A DNA stretch of 64,000 bases from Collimonas arenae (GCF_001584165.1 NZ_CP013233.1:3046620-3110619), one strand, 5' to 3'; positions 30,630 to 42,414 are shown, counted from the stretch's first letter. Numbers and translations are program-made. Notes: generated from the sequence alone by a model not told the origin.

Positions 30630-30828
30630 TGATTTGGCGGCAATTTGCGCGCTTTCAACAATCAACAAACAAGGCTGCACGTGGCTTGGGGCATAGGATC
30701 GGCATAAACTTGCCAAGTTGGCAGCACTATTTCGCCATTGAATGCCCCAGGAAAAGAATTCCTCGCCAAGATATCAGGCCATGGCGGTTAAGAGCCACGA
30801 CGAGCCGACAAAGTTCCATCTGAAACTT

Positions 30829-30834
30829 TATAGT
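30829..30834 (+). promoter_or_regulatory. Candidate folA -10 element
   Basis: TATAGT lies 66 bp before the folA ATG. A weak -35 (CCGACA) stands 18 bp upstream. Confidence 0.3.
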
Positions 30835-30899
30835 AAGATCAGCGTTTTTTAACCAAGCTGAATTTAAGCTGAACAATTCAGGCCAAGCCGCCAGCGCCC

Positions 30900-31412
30900 A
30901 TGACATCTCGCCTTACCATTATCGTCGCCACCGACGCCCGCAACGGCATTGGCATCAACAACACGCTGCCCTGGCATTTGCCGGAAGACCTGGCGCATTT
31001 CAAGCGCACCACGTCGGGCCATCCCATCATCATGGGCCGCAAGACATTTGAATCGATCGGTCGGCCGTTGCCGGCGCGGCGCAATATCGTCATCACCCGC
31101 AATCCCGACTGGCGCCATGACGGCGTCGAGAGCGCTTCCTCGTTGGCCGCCGCAGCGGCCCTGGTGGGCGATGCCGAAGCGTTCATTATCGGCGGCGCCG
31201 AGATCTACGCCGCAGCACAGCCGCTGACACAGCGCCTGATCGTGACCGAAATCCAGCAAAGCTTTGATTGCGATGCATTTTTCCCCGCACGCGACCCGCA
31301 GCAATGGCAGGAAATTTCACGCGAGACCCATCATTCCGACGCCAACAGCTTTGACTACGCTTTTGTGGTCTACCAGCGCCGCTCGCCCGCTTCGAGCGAG
31401 GCCAACAGCTAA
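30900..31412 (+). CDS. folA: Dihydrofolate reductase
   Basis: 170 residues, intact. It reduces dihydrofolate to tetrahydrofolate with NADPH, regenerating the cofactor consumed by thymidylate synthase. [30 protein letters not shown] carries the substrate-loop Trp/Pro motif and the conserved acidic residue, with [20 protein letters not shown] and IIGGAEIY for NADPH binding. It lies on the same strand as thyA but is separated from it by 11 kb of minus-strand genes. Confidence 0.95.
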   Translation: MTSRLTIIVATDARNGIGINNTLPWHLPEDLAHFKRTTSGHPIIMGRKTFESIGRPLPARRNIVITRNPDWRHDGVESASSLAAAAALVGDAEAFIIGGAEIYAAAQPLTQRLIVTEIQQSFDCDAFFPARDPQQWQEISRETHHSDANSFDYAFVVYQRRSPASSEANS

Positions 31413-31688
31413 CCCGATCAGATGACGGAATGACATCTGTTGTTTTCTGCAGGAATTCCCTCATCTTTATCCCCAATTTCGTGCATATCTGCGAAAATTC
31501 GACTTTCTTTTTTTGAGTGGCTGCTACCGGCTGCCACGCAAAAAGCAGCAGGCTGCATGCCCTACCCAGGCAACGCCCGGCAGCACTTCCAGTGCCAACC
31601 GGGATAACGACTTTTTTTAATCGCCACTTCGATTGGCCCGACACTTGTCCGCAGCCTTGTTATCAACAACCGTCTCTTGGAGACCTCA
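31413..31688. promoter_or_regulatory. Upstream region of the decarboxylase gene
   Basis: 276 bp without a gene. The ribosome binding site TTGGAG precedes ATG 31689. No operator or clear promoter was recognised. Confidence 0.3.
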
Positions 31689-33952
31689 ATGAAATTCCGT
31701 TTCCCGATCGTCATCATTGACGAAGACTTCCGCTCCGAAAACACTTCCGGCCTTGGCATCCGCGCGCTTGCCGACGCCATGGAAAACGAAGGCATGGAGG
31801 TCTTGGGCGTCACCAGTTACGGCGACCTGTCGCAGTTCGCCCAGCAGCAATCGCGGGCGTCAGCCTTTATCTTGTCGATTGACGATGAGGAATTCGGCGG
31901 CGGCTCGTTCGAAGAAACCGACCACGCGCTGAAGTCGCTACGCGCCTTCGTCGAAGAAATCCGCCATAAGAACGCCGACATCCCGATCTATCTGTACGGC
32001 GAAACCCGCACCTCGCGTCACATTCCGAACGACATCCTGCGCGAACTGCACGGCTTCATCCACATGTTTGAAGACACCCCGGAGTTCGTCGCGCGCCACA
32101 TCATCCGCGAAGCGAAATCCTATCTGGACGGCCTGTCGCCGCCGTTTTTCCGGGCGCTGGTGCATTACGCGCAAGATGGCTCCTACTCGTGGCACTGCCC
32201 AGGACACTCGGGTGGCGTGGCTTTCCTGAAATCGCCGATCGGCCAGATGTTCCACCAATTCTTTGGTGAAAACATGCTGCGTGCCGACGTCTGCAATGCG
32301 GTGGAAGAACTAGGCCAGCTGCTTGATCACACCGGCCCGGTGGCCGATTCGGAACGCAATGCGGCACGCATCTTCAACGCCGACCACTGCTACTTCGTCA
32401 CCAACGGCACCAGCACCAGCAACAAGATGGTGTGGCACTCGACCGTCGCTCCCGGCGACATCGTGGTTGTCGACCGCAACTGCCATAAATCGATCCTGCA
32501 CTCGATCATCATGACCGGTGCGATTCCTGTGTTCCTGATGCCGACTCGCAATCATCTCGGCATCATCGGCCCGATCCCGCTGGAAGAATTCACGCTGGAA
32601 AGCATCCAGAAGAAAATCGAAGCGAATCCGTTCGCGCGCGAAGCCCTCAACAAGAAGCCGCGCATCCTGACCATCACGCAATCGACCTACGACGGCGTGA
32701 TCTATAACGTCGAAACGCTGAAGAACATGCTGGACGGCGAAATCGATACCCTGCACTTCGACGAAGCGTGGCTGCCGCATGCGACTTTCCACGATTTCTA
32801 CAAAGACATGCACGCCATCGGCAAGGACCGTCCGCGCGCCAAGAAATCGATGATCTTCTCGACCCAGTCGACCCACAAGCTGCTGGCCGGCCTGTCGCAG
32901 GCATCGCAGATCCTGGTGCGCGAATCGGAAAGCGTACAATTGGACCAGGACGCCTTCAATGAAGCCTACCTGATGCACACCTCGACATCGCCGCAGTATT
33001 CGATCATCGCCTCCTGCGACGTCGCCGCTGCCATGATGGAAGCGCCGGGCGGCACCGCACTGGTGGAAGAAAGCATCCTGGAAGCGCTGGACTTCCGCCG
33101 CGCGATGAAGAAGATCGACGAAGAATGGGGCAAGGATTGGTGGTTCCAGGTGTGGGGCCGAACAGTTTCTCGGAAGACGGTATCGGTAGCCGCGAGGATT
33201 GGGTCATCCGTGCTGAAGACGACTGGCACGGTTTCGGCAACCTGGCGCCGAACTTCAACATGCTCGATCCGATCAAGGCCACCATCGTTACCCCCGGCCT
33301 GTCGCTGGAAGGCAAGTTCGGCGAAAGCGGAATCCCTGCTTCGATTGTCACCAAGTACCTGGCCGAACACGGCGTTATCGTCGAGAAGTGCGGCCTGTAC
33401 TCGTTCTTCATCATGTTCACCATCGGCATCACCAAGGGCCGCTGGAACACGCTGCTGACTGCACTGCAGCAGTTCAAGGACGATTACGACAAGAACCAGC
33501 CGATCTGGCGCATCCTGCCCGAATTCGCCGCAGCTAACCACGGCAAGAATGCACGTTACGAGCGCCTCGGCCTGCGCGACCTGTGCCAGCAGATCCATGA
33601 AACCTACAAGGCCTACGACGTGGCGCGCCTGACCACCGAAATGTACTTGTCCGACATGCAGCCGGCGATGAAGCCATCCGATGCATTTGCCAAGATGGCG
33701 CACCGCGAAATCGACCGGGTGCCAATCGACCAGTTGGAAGGCCGCGTCACCTCGATCCTGCTGACGCCTTACCCACCAGGCATTCCGTTGCTGATCCCGG
33801 GCGAGCGCTTCAACAAGACCATCGTCGACTACCTGAAGTTCGCGCGCGATTTCAACGAGAAATTCCCGGGCTTCGAAACCGACGTGCATGGGCTGGTGAA
33901 ACGTGAAGTGAATGGCAAGCGCGATTACTTCGTTGATTGCGTACGGCAGTAA
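31689..33952 (+). CDS. Arginine/lysine/ornithine decarboxylase (PLP fold III), frameshifted
   Basis: About 754 residues when repaired. An N-terminal response-regulator-like wing domain (FPIVIIDEDFRSENTSG) is followed by the PLP domain: HCPGHSGGVAF, then STQSTHKLLAG with the Schiff-base lysine. Such enzymes remove CO2 from a basic amino acid to give a polyamine precursor (agmatine, cadaverine or putrescine) or to resist acid. The frame breaks at about 33160: CCC instead of CC gives VWGPNSFSEDGIGSREDWV and continues to 33952. Which of arginine, lysine or ornithine is used cannot be decided by eye. It is monocistronic with a strong terminator. Confidence 0.92.
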
Positions 33953-33975
33953 ATTGCGCAGCAGGCATGGCTAAT

Positions 33976-34014
33976 AAAAAACCGGGAGGCTCGATCGAGC
34001 TTCCCGGTTTTTTT
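33976..34014. terminator. Terminator after the decarboxylase gene
   Basis: AAAAACCGGGA and TCCCGGTTTTT flank the self-complementary GCTCGATCGAGC, forming a near-perfect long stem with A- and T-runs on both sides. Confidence 0.85.
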
Positions 34015-34032
34015 ATGCCACTGATTTTGGCT

Positions 34033-34245
34033 TTACAGCGGTGCGAAGCGCCGTGCACCGTTCTCCAGCAAGCCGTTGAACAGCTCTGCCGGCCGCACCC
34101 ACAAGCCTGGCGTATGCGGCCACAAATGTTCGTACACCACCATCGCTTCATCGGTTTCCGAATGGCGAGCGATGCCGATGTAGCGATACAGGCCGCCCTT
34201 GTAATGGCGATGAGTCGCGATTTTTTGTGCGTCTTCTTCAGTCAT
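34033..34245 (-). CDS. DUF1653 small protein
   Basis: 70 residues. HYKGGLYRYIGIARHSETDEAMVVYEHLWP is the DUF1653 core, a small beta-rich domain of unknown function. ATG 34245 has GGAAAA upstream and gives the normal length; the longer frame overlaps the next gene's end. It lies 37 bp downstream of the DUF2863 gene on the same strand and may be its cotranscribed partner. No catalytic residues are known for the family. Confidence 0.85.
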   Translation of the reverse strand: MTEEDAQKIATHRHYKGGLYRYIGIARHSETDEAMVVYEHLWPHTPGLWVRPAELFNGLLENGARRFAPL

Positions 34246-34282
34246 TGCATTTTCCAGAATACAAATAGCCGGCCAGGTTATA

Positions 34283-35512
34283 TCAAACCGGGTACGCTTG
34301 CACGTCAAGCGGCTGGCCGTCTGCATCGAACTTCATGGCGACCGCCAGCGACGTGATGCCGATGGTGGTCAGCGCGTCATACACATCGTCGATCTCGGCC
34401 TGCAAATCGCCTGTAGCGCCCAGCGGCTTTTCCGCTGAGACCAACAGTACGCCATCATGGCCATACAGGCTGACGCGCAACAGCATCTCGCCGCGCACAT
34501 CGGCCGGGCCGACCACTGCCCTGGCGTCGTATGGCGCGCAACCCTTCTGCTCCAGGCCGTGGTTCAGCTCGGACATCATCAGCAGCATGAAGTATTCAGC
34601 CATGCCGCGCTCCTTGCCGCCATGGAACAGGTCCTGGTACAGGAAATGGATCGCGATTTCACTGCCGTCGGTCACCAGGCAACGCTGTACCAGTGGCGCG
34701 ACTCGCTCGGCCCACTGCTGAAAACGCTCCTGGCGCGCCGCGAAATAGGCATCGGCAGCAGCCTCGTCGGCAGGCACCAGGTAAAACGGATCGTCGGCGC
34801 TCTTGAGCGCGAAACCGAGCAGGAAGCGCAACTCCAGCGCCTCGTCGTCGGCAGCAAACTGGTTGTCCGGCCAGGTCCCGAAACTGCGCTCAATTGCTGT
34901 TGCCGGCGCCAGCTTCTTGTCGGCCATCGCGGCGAATGCGTCGCGATTCATTTCAAACAGATCGCTGTAGCGGATGCTGTCTATCTCGTCCATGTGGTAA
35001 GCATGGCTGACCAGAACCACGCTCGCGTCCGGGCTCTCCAGTTGCGCTTCCTTGATGCTGGCGCTTAACGCTGCGAATGCCTCGTCGTCCTGGAAGCATT
35101 GCTCACGCTTGAGGCCGCCGGCGACACGGGCGAACAACGGGATGACGAATACATTCAATTCCAGCGCCTTGCCGTTATCGCGTCGCACCAGCAACACTTC
35201 CGAGGCTTCTTCGATGGTGGTTTTCAGGAACTGAAAGGCATCGCTGTCGGCATACCTGGTGCGCTCGATGGCGTCGTACAGGATCTCGTCCTTCTTCTGC
35301 TGCAGGCTTTTCCGGATGACCTTGTGCAGATCGGCATGAGATTGCCGCCGCGCTTCAATCTCGGCGGCGTCTTCGCTGTCATCCTGTTCGGCCAGGACAA
35401 TCGCCAGGTCGCACAGCGCCTGGGTCTGGATTTCATCCTTGTCGTCCGCCCATTCGTTCGACTTGTTCGATTCGCTTGCTTTGCGCGGGACCGGCCGCTT
35501 GTTCTTTGGCAT
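34283..35512 (-). CDS. DUF2863 family protein
   Basis: 409 residues, soluble, acidic overall, with a lysine/arginine-rich N-terminus (MPKNKRPVPRKASES). I recognise it as the DUF2863 family, largely confined to Burkholderiales, with no known function. There is no signal peptide, membrane segment or obvious catalytic motif. It sits 9 bp downstream of dcd and so is probably cotranscribed with that dCTP deaminase. That context hints at, but does not show, a link to nucleotide metabolism. Confidence 0.75.
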   Translation of the reverse strand: MPKNKRPVPRKASESNKSNEWADDKDEIQTQALCDLAIVLAEQDDSEDAAEIEARRQSHADLHKVIRKSLQQKKDEILYDAIERTRYADSDAFQFLKTTIEEASEVLLVRRDNGKALELNVFVIPLFARVAGGLKREQCFQDDEAFAALSASIKEAQLESPDASVVLVSHAYHMDEIDSIRYSDLFEMNRDAFAAMADKKLAPATAIERSFGTWPDNQFAADDEALELRFLLGFALKSADDPFYLVPADEAAADAYFAARQERFQQWAERVAPLVQRCLVTDGSEIAIHFLYQDLFHGGKERGMAEYFMLLMMSELNHGLEQKGCAPYDARAVVGPADVRGEMLLRVSLYGHDGVLLVSAEKPLGATGDLQAEIDDVYDALTTIGITSLAVAMKFDADGQPLDVQAYPV

Positions 35513-35521
35513 GTCTGGTCT

Positions 35522-36088
35522 TCAGGTCTTTGGAAGGGTGACGCCGTGCTGGCCCTGGTACTTGCCGCCGCGGTCCTTGTAGGAAGTCTCGCAGATTTCG
35601 TCGCTCTCGAAAAACAGCACCTGGGCACAACCTTCACCTGCATAAATCTTGGCTGGCAGCGGCGTGGTGTTGGAGAATTCCAGCGTCACATAGCCTTCCC
35701 ATTCCGGCTCGAACGGCGTGACGTTGACGATGATGCCGCAACGCGCATAGGTCGATTTGCCGAGGCAGATGGTCAGTACGCTGCGCGGGATGCGGAAATA
35801 TTCCATGGTGCGCGCCAGCGCAAACGAGTTGGGCGGGATGATGCACACATCGCCGGTGAAATCGACGAACGATTTCTCATCGAAATTCTTTGGATCGACA
35901 ATGGTCGAGTTGATGTTTGTGAAAATCTTGAATTCATTGGCGCAGCGGATATCGTAACCGTACGACGAAGTGCCGTAAGACACGATCTTCTGGCCGTTAG
36001 CCTCGCGCACCTGGCCCGGCTCGAACGGCTCGATCATGCCGGTTTCCTGCGCCATGCGGCGTATCCATTTGTCGGATTTGATGGTCAT
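35522..36088 (-). CDS. dcd: dCTP deaminase
   Basis: 188 residues, intact. It deaminates dCTP to dUTP, feeding dUMP and hence thymidylate synthase. The trimeric dUTPase-like fold shows [15 protein letters not shown], the active-site region [26 protein letters not shown] (Ser, Arg, catalytic Glu) and the C-terminal [15 protein letters not shown] 36088 gives the standard start [13 protein letters not shown]. It heads a dcd-DUF2863-DUF1653 run. Confidence 0.95.
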   Translation of the reverse strand: MTIKSDKWIRRMAQETGMIEPFEPGQVREANGQKIVSYGTSSYGYDIRCANEFKIFTNINSTIVDPKNFDEKSFVDFTGDVCIIPPNSFALARTMEYFRIPRSVLTICLGKSTYARCGIIVNVTPFEPEWEGYVTLEFSNTTPLPAKIYAGEGCAQVLFFESDEICETSYKDRGGKYQGQHGVTLPKT

Positions 36089-36204
36089 TGTTTTCTATCA
36101 GAAATAGTTTGTGGTCGGTATTTGGCGCAATTTTACGCGAAAACCCCTTTAAATCCGCGACTTCAGGCGTTGGTAACGTTCTGCCAACACCACTCCAGCC
36201 ATCC

Positions 36205-39200
36205 TTATCGCTGCATCGACTCCCATACCTTTTGCAGGCGCTTGACCGATACCGGCATCGGTGTGCGCAACTCCTGCGCAAACAGCGACACCCTCAGCTC
36301 CTCCAGCAACCAGCGGAACTCGGCCTGCTTCGGATCGGCCTTGCCGCCCCGATCCTTCTGCGCGCGCTGCCACGGTGTGCCGACCTGCGCCCATTCCGCC
36401 ATCAACTTGGCGTCACGAGCCGGATCGGCGCGCAGTTTTTCAAGCCGTACATTGATCGCCTTCAGGTAACGCGGGAAATGCGTCAGGTTGGCATAATCGT
36501 TGTCGGCAATGAAACGCTTGCTGACCAACGACTGCATCTGCGCCTGGATATCGGCGACCGATTGCGGATGTCCCTTGGCGCCTTGCAGCTTCTTCGGCAA
36601 GCCGTAATACTCGGCCAGGATCAGCGCGGCTAGCCGGGCAATTTCATTGCACAGCAAACCCAGGCGCGATTTGCCTTCATCCTTGCGCTGGTTGAACTCA
36701 GTAGCATTCTTCGGCAGGGGCTGCTGCAGGCAGGCGCGCTCCAGACCGGCGTGGATGATCTGGTCGCGCAGTTCTTCCTGCGAACCGAGCGCCAGGAATT
36801 GCATGCCCATCTGCTGCAAGCCGGGAATATTTTTCTCAAGGAATTTCAATTGCTCCTTGAGTTGCAACGCAAACAGCCGGCGCAGGCCAAGATGATGGAC
36901 ACGCGCCGCCTCGTTCGGATCGTCGAATACTTCCAGGTCGCAGTGACTCTGGCGATCCACCAACGCAGGGAAACCGATCAGGGTCTGTTTGCCCTGCTGG
37001 ATTTCCAGCAACTCCGGCAGTTCGCCGAAGGTCCAGCCGGTCAGATTGGTGAATTGCGCGTTGGCGTTGTCGCCGGCTTTGGATGGCGCCTGCTGCGCGG
37101 CGCGGACAGCCTGCGCCGGCGCGGCTTTGGCGGTTGATGCCGTGCCACCGCCCGGAGCCGCAGGTGCGTCCGCAACGGCAGTCGCCACCGCCAGCTTCTG
37201 GAAACTCTCACGCGCCTGGCCGCCGAACTCAGCCTGCAAGGCAGGCAGATTACGCCCCATATCGAGCTGGCGACCGTGCTCATCGACAATCTTGAAATTC
37301 ATCGAATGATGCGCAGGCAGCGTTTCCAGTTTGAAATCGGTGCTGCGCGTGGCGACGCTGGTTTCATTGCGGATATCCGCCATCAACGCATCCAGCAGAT
37401 TGCCATGACCGAAGACGTGGCGTGACTGGATACGTTCGCAAAATCCGGCGGCATAGTCTGGCAGTGGCACGCAGTTGCGGCGGATCTTTTGCGGCAATGA
37501 CTTCAGCAGCAAATGCACCTTTTCTTTCAGCATGCCAGCCACCAGCCAATCGCAGCGGTCGACATAGACCTGGTTCAGCGCGAACAACGGCACCGTCAGC
37601 GTCACGCCGTCACGCGGCGTACCCGGCTCGAAGTGATACGACAGCGCCATTTCGATGCCGGCCACGCGCATCACTTTTGGAAACAGTTCGGTGGTAATAC
37701 CGGCTGCTTCATGACGCATCAAATCGTCGCGGTTCAAGAACAGCAGCTTGGGCGTCTGAACACTGACATCCTTGTGCCATTTTTCAAACGTGATGCCGTT
37801 GCAGATATCGGCTGGAATCAGCTTGTCGTAGAACGCCGCGATCAGGTCATCGTCGACCAGCACGTCAAGTCGGCGCGACTTGTGCTCCAGGTTCTCGATC
37901 TCGCGGATCAGCTTCAGGTTATGTGCGAAGAACGGTGCTCTCGTTTCGAACTCTCCACCGACCAGCGCGTCTCGAATGAAAATCTCGCGTGCTTCCTGCG
38001 GATTGATCAAGCCGAAATTGATGCGACGCTGGCTGTACACCACCAGCCCGTACAAGGTGGCCCGTTCCGACGCCGATACTTGCGCCGTGCGCTTTTCCCA
38101 GCGCGGTTCGCCATACGACTTCTTCAGCAGATGAGCACCAACCTTCTCCAGCCATTCCGGCTGGATCTGGGCGATGCAGCGCGCATACAAACGGCTGGTG
38201 TCGACCAGTTCGGCCGCCATCACCCATTTTCCGGCCTTTTTCGACAAGTGCGAACCAGGCCACAGATGGAACTTGATGCCGCGTGCTCCCAGGTAATGCG
38301 GATCGTCGTCGGCCTTGAAGCCAACGTTGCCGAGCAAGCCGGTCAGCAATGCGCAATGCAACTGTTCGTAGGTAGCCGGCGCTTCGTTCAGGCGCCAGCC
38401 CTGCTCGCGCACGATCGTCAGCAACTGCGAATGGACATCGCGCCATTCGCGCAGGCGCAGCTGCGACAGGAAATTGGCGCGGCAGTTATCCATCAGCTGG
38501 CGATTGGTTTTCTTGTGCTCGATGGCTTCCTCGAACCATTTCCAAATCTTCAGGTAACTCAGGAATTCCGATTTTTCATCGGCGAATTTCTTGTGTGCCT
38601 GGTCGGCAGCGCCCTGCGCTTCCATTGGCCGGTCGCGCGGATCCTGCACCGACAAGGCGGCAGCGATGATCAGCATTTCGCTCAGGCAGACATTATCCAG
38701 CGCCGCCAAAATCATGCGGCCGACGCGTGGATCCAGCGGCAGCTTGGCCAACTGACGACCGGTCTTGGTCAGCTGATTATTGTCGTCGACCGCACCCAGC
38801 TCCTGCAGCAGCTGGTAACCGTCGGCAATCGCCCGGCCTGGCGGCGGCTCGATGAACGGGAAAGTCTCGACATCGGTCAGATGCAACGACTTCATCCGCA
38901 AGATGACCGAAGCTAGCGACGAGCGCAGGATTTCCGGCTCGGTGAATTTCGGCCGCTGCAGATAATCCTGTTCTTCGTACAAGCGGATGCAAACGCCGGC
39001 AGCAACCCGGCCGCAACGGCCGGCGCGCTGATTAGCGGCCGACTGTGCAATAGGCTCGATCTGCAGCTGTTCAACCTTGTTGCGGTAGCTGTAGCGTTTT
39101 ACCCGTGCCAGGCCGGCATCGACCACGTAGCGGATGCCCGGTACCGTCAGCGATGTTTCGGCGACATTGGTGGCCAGCACGATGCGGCGCGCATTCGACG

Positions 39201-40232
39201 ACTTGAATACCCGTTCTTGCTCCTGCGCCGACAGCCGCGCGAACAGCGGCAATATCTCGACATGCGCCGGATGATGCTTGCGCAGCGCTTCCGCGGCGTC
39301 GCGGATTTCGCGTTCGCCCGGCAAGAACACCAGCACATCACCGGAACCGATGCGCGCCAGTTCGTCGACCGCATCGACCACCGCGTCCATCAGGTCGCGT
39401 TGTTCGCGGTCGCGCTGGGCTGCACTTTGCGGCGCATTCGGCTTGGCGGCAGCAGTCCCGGCCGCAGGATTGACGCCGCTGCGGTCGGCATTATCGACCG
39501 GCCGATAGCGCACTTCGACGTCATACAGACGACCAGAAACTTCGATGACAGGCGCCGGCTTTTCTGGCGTGCCGAAATGGCGGGCGAAACGGTCGGCATC
39601 GATGGTTGCCGACGTAATGATGACCTTCAGGTCGGGACGTTTCGGCAGCAACTGCTTCAGGTACCCCAGCAGGAAATCAATGTTCAGGCTGCGCTCGTGC
39701 GCTTCGTCGATGATGATGGTGTCGTACTGGCGCAGCAGCGGATCGGTCTGCGTCTCGGCCAGCAGGATGCCGTCGGTCATCAGCTTGATCCAGGCGCCCT
39801 TGGTCAGGGTGTCGTTGAAACGCACCTTGTAACCGACGTGTTCGCCCAGCGGCGAGTTAAGTTCCTGCGCGATGCGCTTGGCAGTCGAGGAGGCGGCAAT
39901 CCGGCGCGGCTGGGTATGGCCGATCATGCCGTTCAGGCCACGGCCTAACTCTAGGCAGATCTTCGGTAACTGAGTGGTCTTGCCGGAGCCGGTTTCGCCG
40001 CAAACGATGATGACCTGATTGGCAGCAAGCGCCGCTGATATTTCCGCGCGCTTGCCTGATACCGGCAACTCTTCAGGGAAAATAATAGGCGGCAGCGGAT
40101 TGCGTTCCGGCACCTGCCGCGCAGGCTCGGGACGTGACGACCCGGAGCGCGGCTGAGATGGGCGGCTGGCAGTGCTCTGGGGCTTGGGCGATCAGTGGAT
40201 CGCGGTGGTTTGTTGGATTCGGATACGGACAT
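36205..40232 (-). CDS. hrpA: ATP-dependent RNA helicase HrpA, probable frameshift near the 5' end
   Basis: The main frame encodes about 1,302 residues from a GTG at 40113: Walker A CGETGSGKT, IIIDEAHERS (DEAH), ITSATID, and the HA2/OB C-terminal half of the long HrpA type, which helps rescue stalled ribosomes. The start is odd. The ATG at 40232 opens MSVSESNKPPRSTDR, while the main frame upstream of 40113 reads a Ser/Pro/Arg linker (SPKPQSTASRPSQPRSGSSR) that hits a stop. One base added at GGG 40186-40188 joins them into a normal basic N-tail. The N-terminal join is therefore inferred; the body is certain. Confidence 0.9.
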
Positions 40233-40632
40233 GAGGAAGGAATTATACAGAGCGCCACCCACAAATCTGTTGCTAATTCCACTGCTAATTTCATTCCCGA
40301 TTTTGAAACGCCTGACGCCGATGTGGAGTAATCGACCCAGACAGCGCAAAAAACATGGGGATATTAATAAATTAATATCGAATTTCTTACATTGACCAGC
40401 CAGGCAACAGCCACTCCTTCATCTTCGGCGTCCGCCTGCATTTTAGTGATTCATATAGGCGACAACCATGGTCGACAACGCCACATACGTTATAATCGCG
40501 GGTTATCGAAACTGCCCACATGCCAACAAGCCATCGCAACAACGGCCGCCGCAGGCAGGTTTCCCGTTTTCCTCGCATTCACGCATTCATTATTCTCAAG
40601 GCAGGCGACCGAGATCGCCTGAACCACGCATC
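40233..40632. promoter_or_regulatory. Divergent region between hrpA and prfC
   Basis: 400 bp. It holds TATAAT at 40491-40496, a consensus -10 for prfC, although no good -35 is spaced correctly. The leftward side has TATAAT (minus strand, about 40243-40248) only about 10 bp before the hrpA ATG. A short or absent hrpA leader is possible. No gene is seen. Confidence 0.45.
40491..40496 (+). promoter_or_regulatory. Consensus -10 element for prfC
   Basis: TATAAT, 137 bp upstream of the prfC ATG. The leader it implies overlaps a long open frame with no family similarity. Confidence 0.4.
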
Positions 40633-42303
40633 ATGCAAGAGCCTATTTCCGAGCAGCCGAACGCCATTGGCGAAGATGCCGACATCGTTGCCAACACCGT
40701 TTCCAGCGAGCAAATCGCCAGCGAAGTGGCGCGCCGCCGCACTTTCGGCATCATTTCCCACCCCGACGCCGGTAAAACCACGCTGACCGAAAAACTGCTG
40801 CTGTTCTCGGGCGCGATCCAGCTGGCCGGCACCGTCAAGGGCCGCAAGAGCGGCCGTCACGCGACCTCGGACTGGATGGACATCGAAAAGCAGCGCGGCA
40901 TTTCGGTCGCCAGCTCGGTCATGCAGTTCGAATACCGCGACCACGTGGTCAACCTGCTCGACACACCGGGCCACCAGGACTTCTCGGAAGATACCTATCG
41001 CGTGCTGACGGCCGTTGACTCGGCGTTGATGGTGATCGACGCCGCCAAAGGTGTGGAAACGCAGACCATCAAGCTGCTCAACGTCTGCCGCATGCGCAAT
41101 ACGCCGATCATCACCCTGATGAACAAGATGGACCGCGAAACCCGCGATCCGCTGGAATTGCTCGATGAGCTGGAATCGGTACTGAAGATCCAGTGCGCGC
41201 CGGTGACCTGGCCGATCGGCATGGGCAAGACCTTCCGCGGCGTGTATCACCTGCTGCGCGATGAAATCCTGCTGTTTGCCGCCGGTAACGACAAAGCTGA
41301 CCAGGACTTTGAAGTCATCAAGGGCATCGACAATCCGCGCCTGGACGAAATGTTCCCGCGTGAAATCGAACAACTGCGGATGGAAGTCGAACTGGTGCAC
41401 GGCGCCTCGCATCCGTTCGACCAGGAGGCATTCCTGGCCGGCGTGCAAACCCCGGTGTTCTTCGGCTCCGCCATCAACAACTTCGGTATCCGCGAAATCC
41501 TCAATGCACTGATCGACTGGGCGCAGCCGCCCGGCGCACGCGACGCGACCGTGCGTACCGTGCAGCCGAAGGAAGCGGCCTTCACCGGCTTCGTGTTCAA
41601 GATCCAGGCCAATATGGACCCGGCGCACCGCGACCGCATTGCTTTCCTGCGCGTCTGCTCCGGCCACTTCCAGCGCGGCATGAAAATCAAGCATCTGCGC
41701 CTGAACCGCGAGATCAAGGTATCGAGCGTGGTGACCTTCATGGCATCGAGCCGCGAACAGGTCGAAGAGGCTTACGCCGGCGACATCATCGGCTTGCCGA
41801 ATCACGGCAACATGCAGATCGGCGACAGTTTCTCGGAAGGCGAACTGCTGCAGTTCACCGGCATTCCCTACTTCGCGCCGGACTTCTTCCGCTCGGTGCG
41901 CATCCGCAATCCGCTCAAGATCAAGCAACTGCACAAAGGTCTGCAACAGCTGGGGGAAGAAGGTGCGATCCAGGTGTTCAAACCGGTCACCAGCAGCGAC
42001 CTGGTGCTGGGCGGCGTCGGCGTGCTGCAGTTTGAAGTGGTGGCCAGCCGCTTGCTCAACGAGTATGGCGTCGATGCCGTGTTCGAAGGCACCAGCATCA
42101 GCAGCGCGCGCTGGATCACTTGCGACGACAAGAAGATCCTGGCCGATTTCGAGAAATCCTCCGCCGGCCACAACGTCGCCTATGATGCCGCTGGCAACAT
42201 GGCCTATCTGGCGACCTCAGGCGTCAACCTGCGCCTGACGCAAGAGCGCTGGCCGCAGGTGGTGTTCCATGAGACACGGGAGCATGCTGCCAAGCTAAGC
42301 TAA
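40633..42303 (+). CDS. prfC: Peptide chain release factor 3
   Basis: 556 residues, intact. A translational GTPase that recycles RF1/RF2 from the ribosome after termination. G1 [17 protein letters not shown], switch region [13 protein letters not shown]3 [14 protein letters not shown] and G4 NKMDRE are all present, with the RF3-specific C-terminal domain ending near HETREH. ATG 40633 gives a slightly long N-tail; an internal start is possible. It is monocistronic, followed by a strong terminator. Confidence 0.95.
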   Translation: MQEPISEQPNAIGEDADIVANTVSSEQIASEVARRRTFGIISHPDAGKTTLTEKLLLFSGAIQLAGTVKGRKSGRHATSDWMDIEKQRGISVASSVMQFEYRDHVVNLLDTPGHQDFSEDTYRVLTAVDSALMVIDAAKGVETQTIKLLNVCRMRNTPIITLMNKMDRETRDPLELLDELESVLKIQCAPVTWPIGMGKTFRGVYHLLRDEILLFAAGNDKADQDFEVIKGIDNPRLDEMFPREIEQLRMEVELVHGASHPFDQEAFLAGVQTPVFFGSAINNFGIREILNALIDWAQPPGARDATVRTVQPKEAAFTGFVFKIQANMDPAHRDRIAFLRVCSGHFQRGMKIKHLRLNREIKVSSVVTFMASSREQVEEAYAGDIIGLPNHGNMQIGDSFSEGELLQFTGIPYFAPDFFRSVRIRNPLKIKQLHKGLQQLGEEGAIQVFKPVTSSDLVLGGVGVLQFEVVASRLLNEYGVDAVFEGTSISSARWITCDDKKILADFEKSSAGHNVAYDAAGNMAYLATSGVNLRLTQERWPQVVFHETREHAAKLS

Positions 42304-42336
42304 TAAGCTAAGCGGCGATTTCAGCAAGCCAGACAT

Positions 42337-42369
42337 AAAAAAAGGGGATGCACTTTGCATCCCCTTTTT
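42337..42369. terminator. Bidirectional terminator between prfC and dctA
   Basis: AAAAGGGGATGCA and TGCATCCCCTTTT form a perfect stem with a 3-nt CTT loop, flanked by A- and T-runs. It serves two convergent genes. Confidence 0.85.
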
Positions 42370-42414
42370 CATTTGCGCCCTACATCGCGTGGGCACGCAT
42401 GCCCACCCGATAAA

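Larger units (their letters stand above)
30516..30899. promoter_or_regulatory. Divergent promoter region between opgG and folA
   Basis: 384 bp, no gene seen. It contains candidate promoters for both directions (30602-30629 leftward, 30829-30834 rightward). No palindromic operator stands out. Confidence 0.4.

Noticed and set aside
37513..38916. 467-codon open frame antisense to hrpA
   Set aside because: Composition is His/Gln/Arg-rich, typical of a shadow frame, with no domain signal.
40579..42171. 530-codon open frame antisense to prfC
   Set aside because: Its length is striking, but it mirrors the codon bias of prfC. It lacks a ribosome binding site and any recognisable motif.
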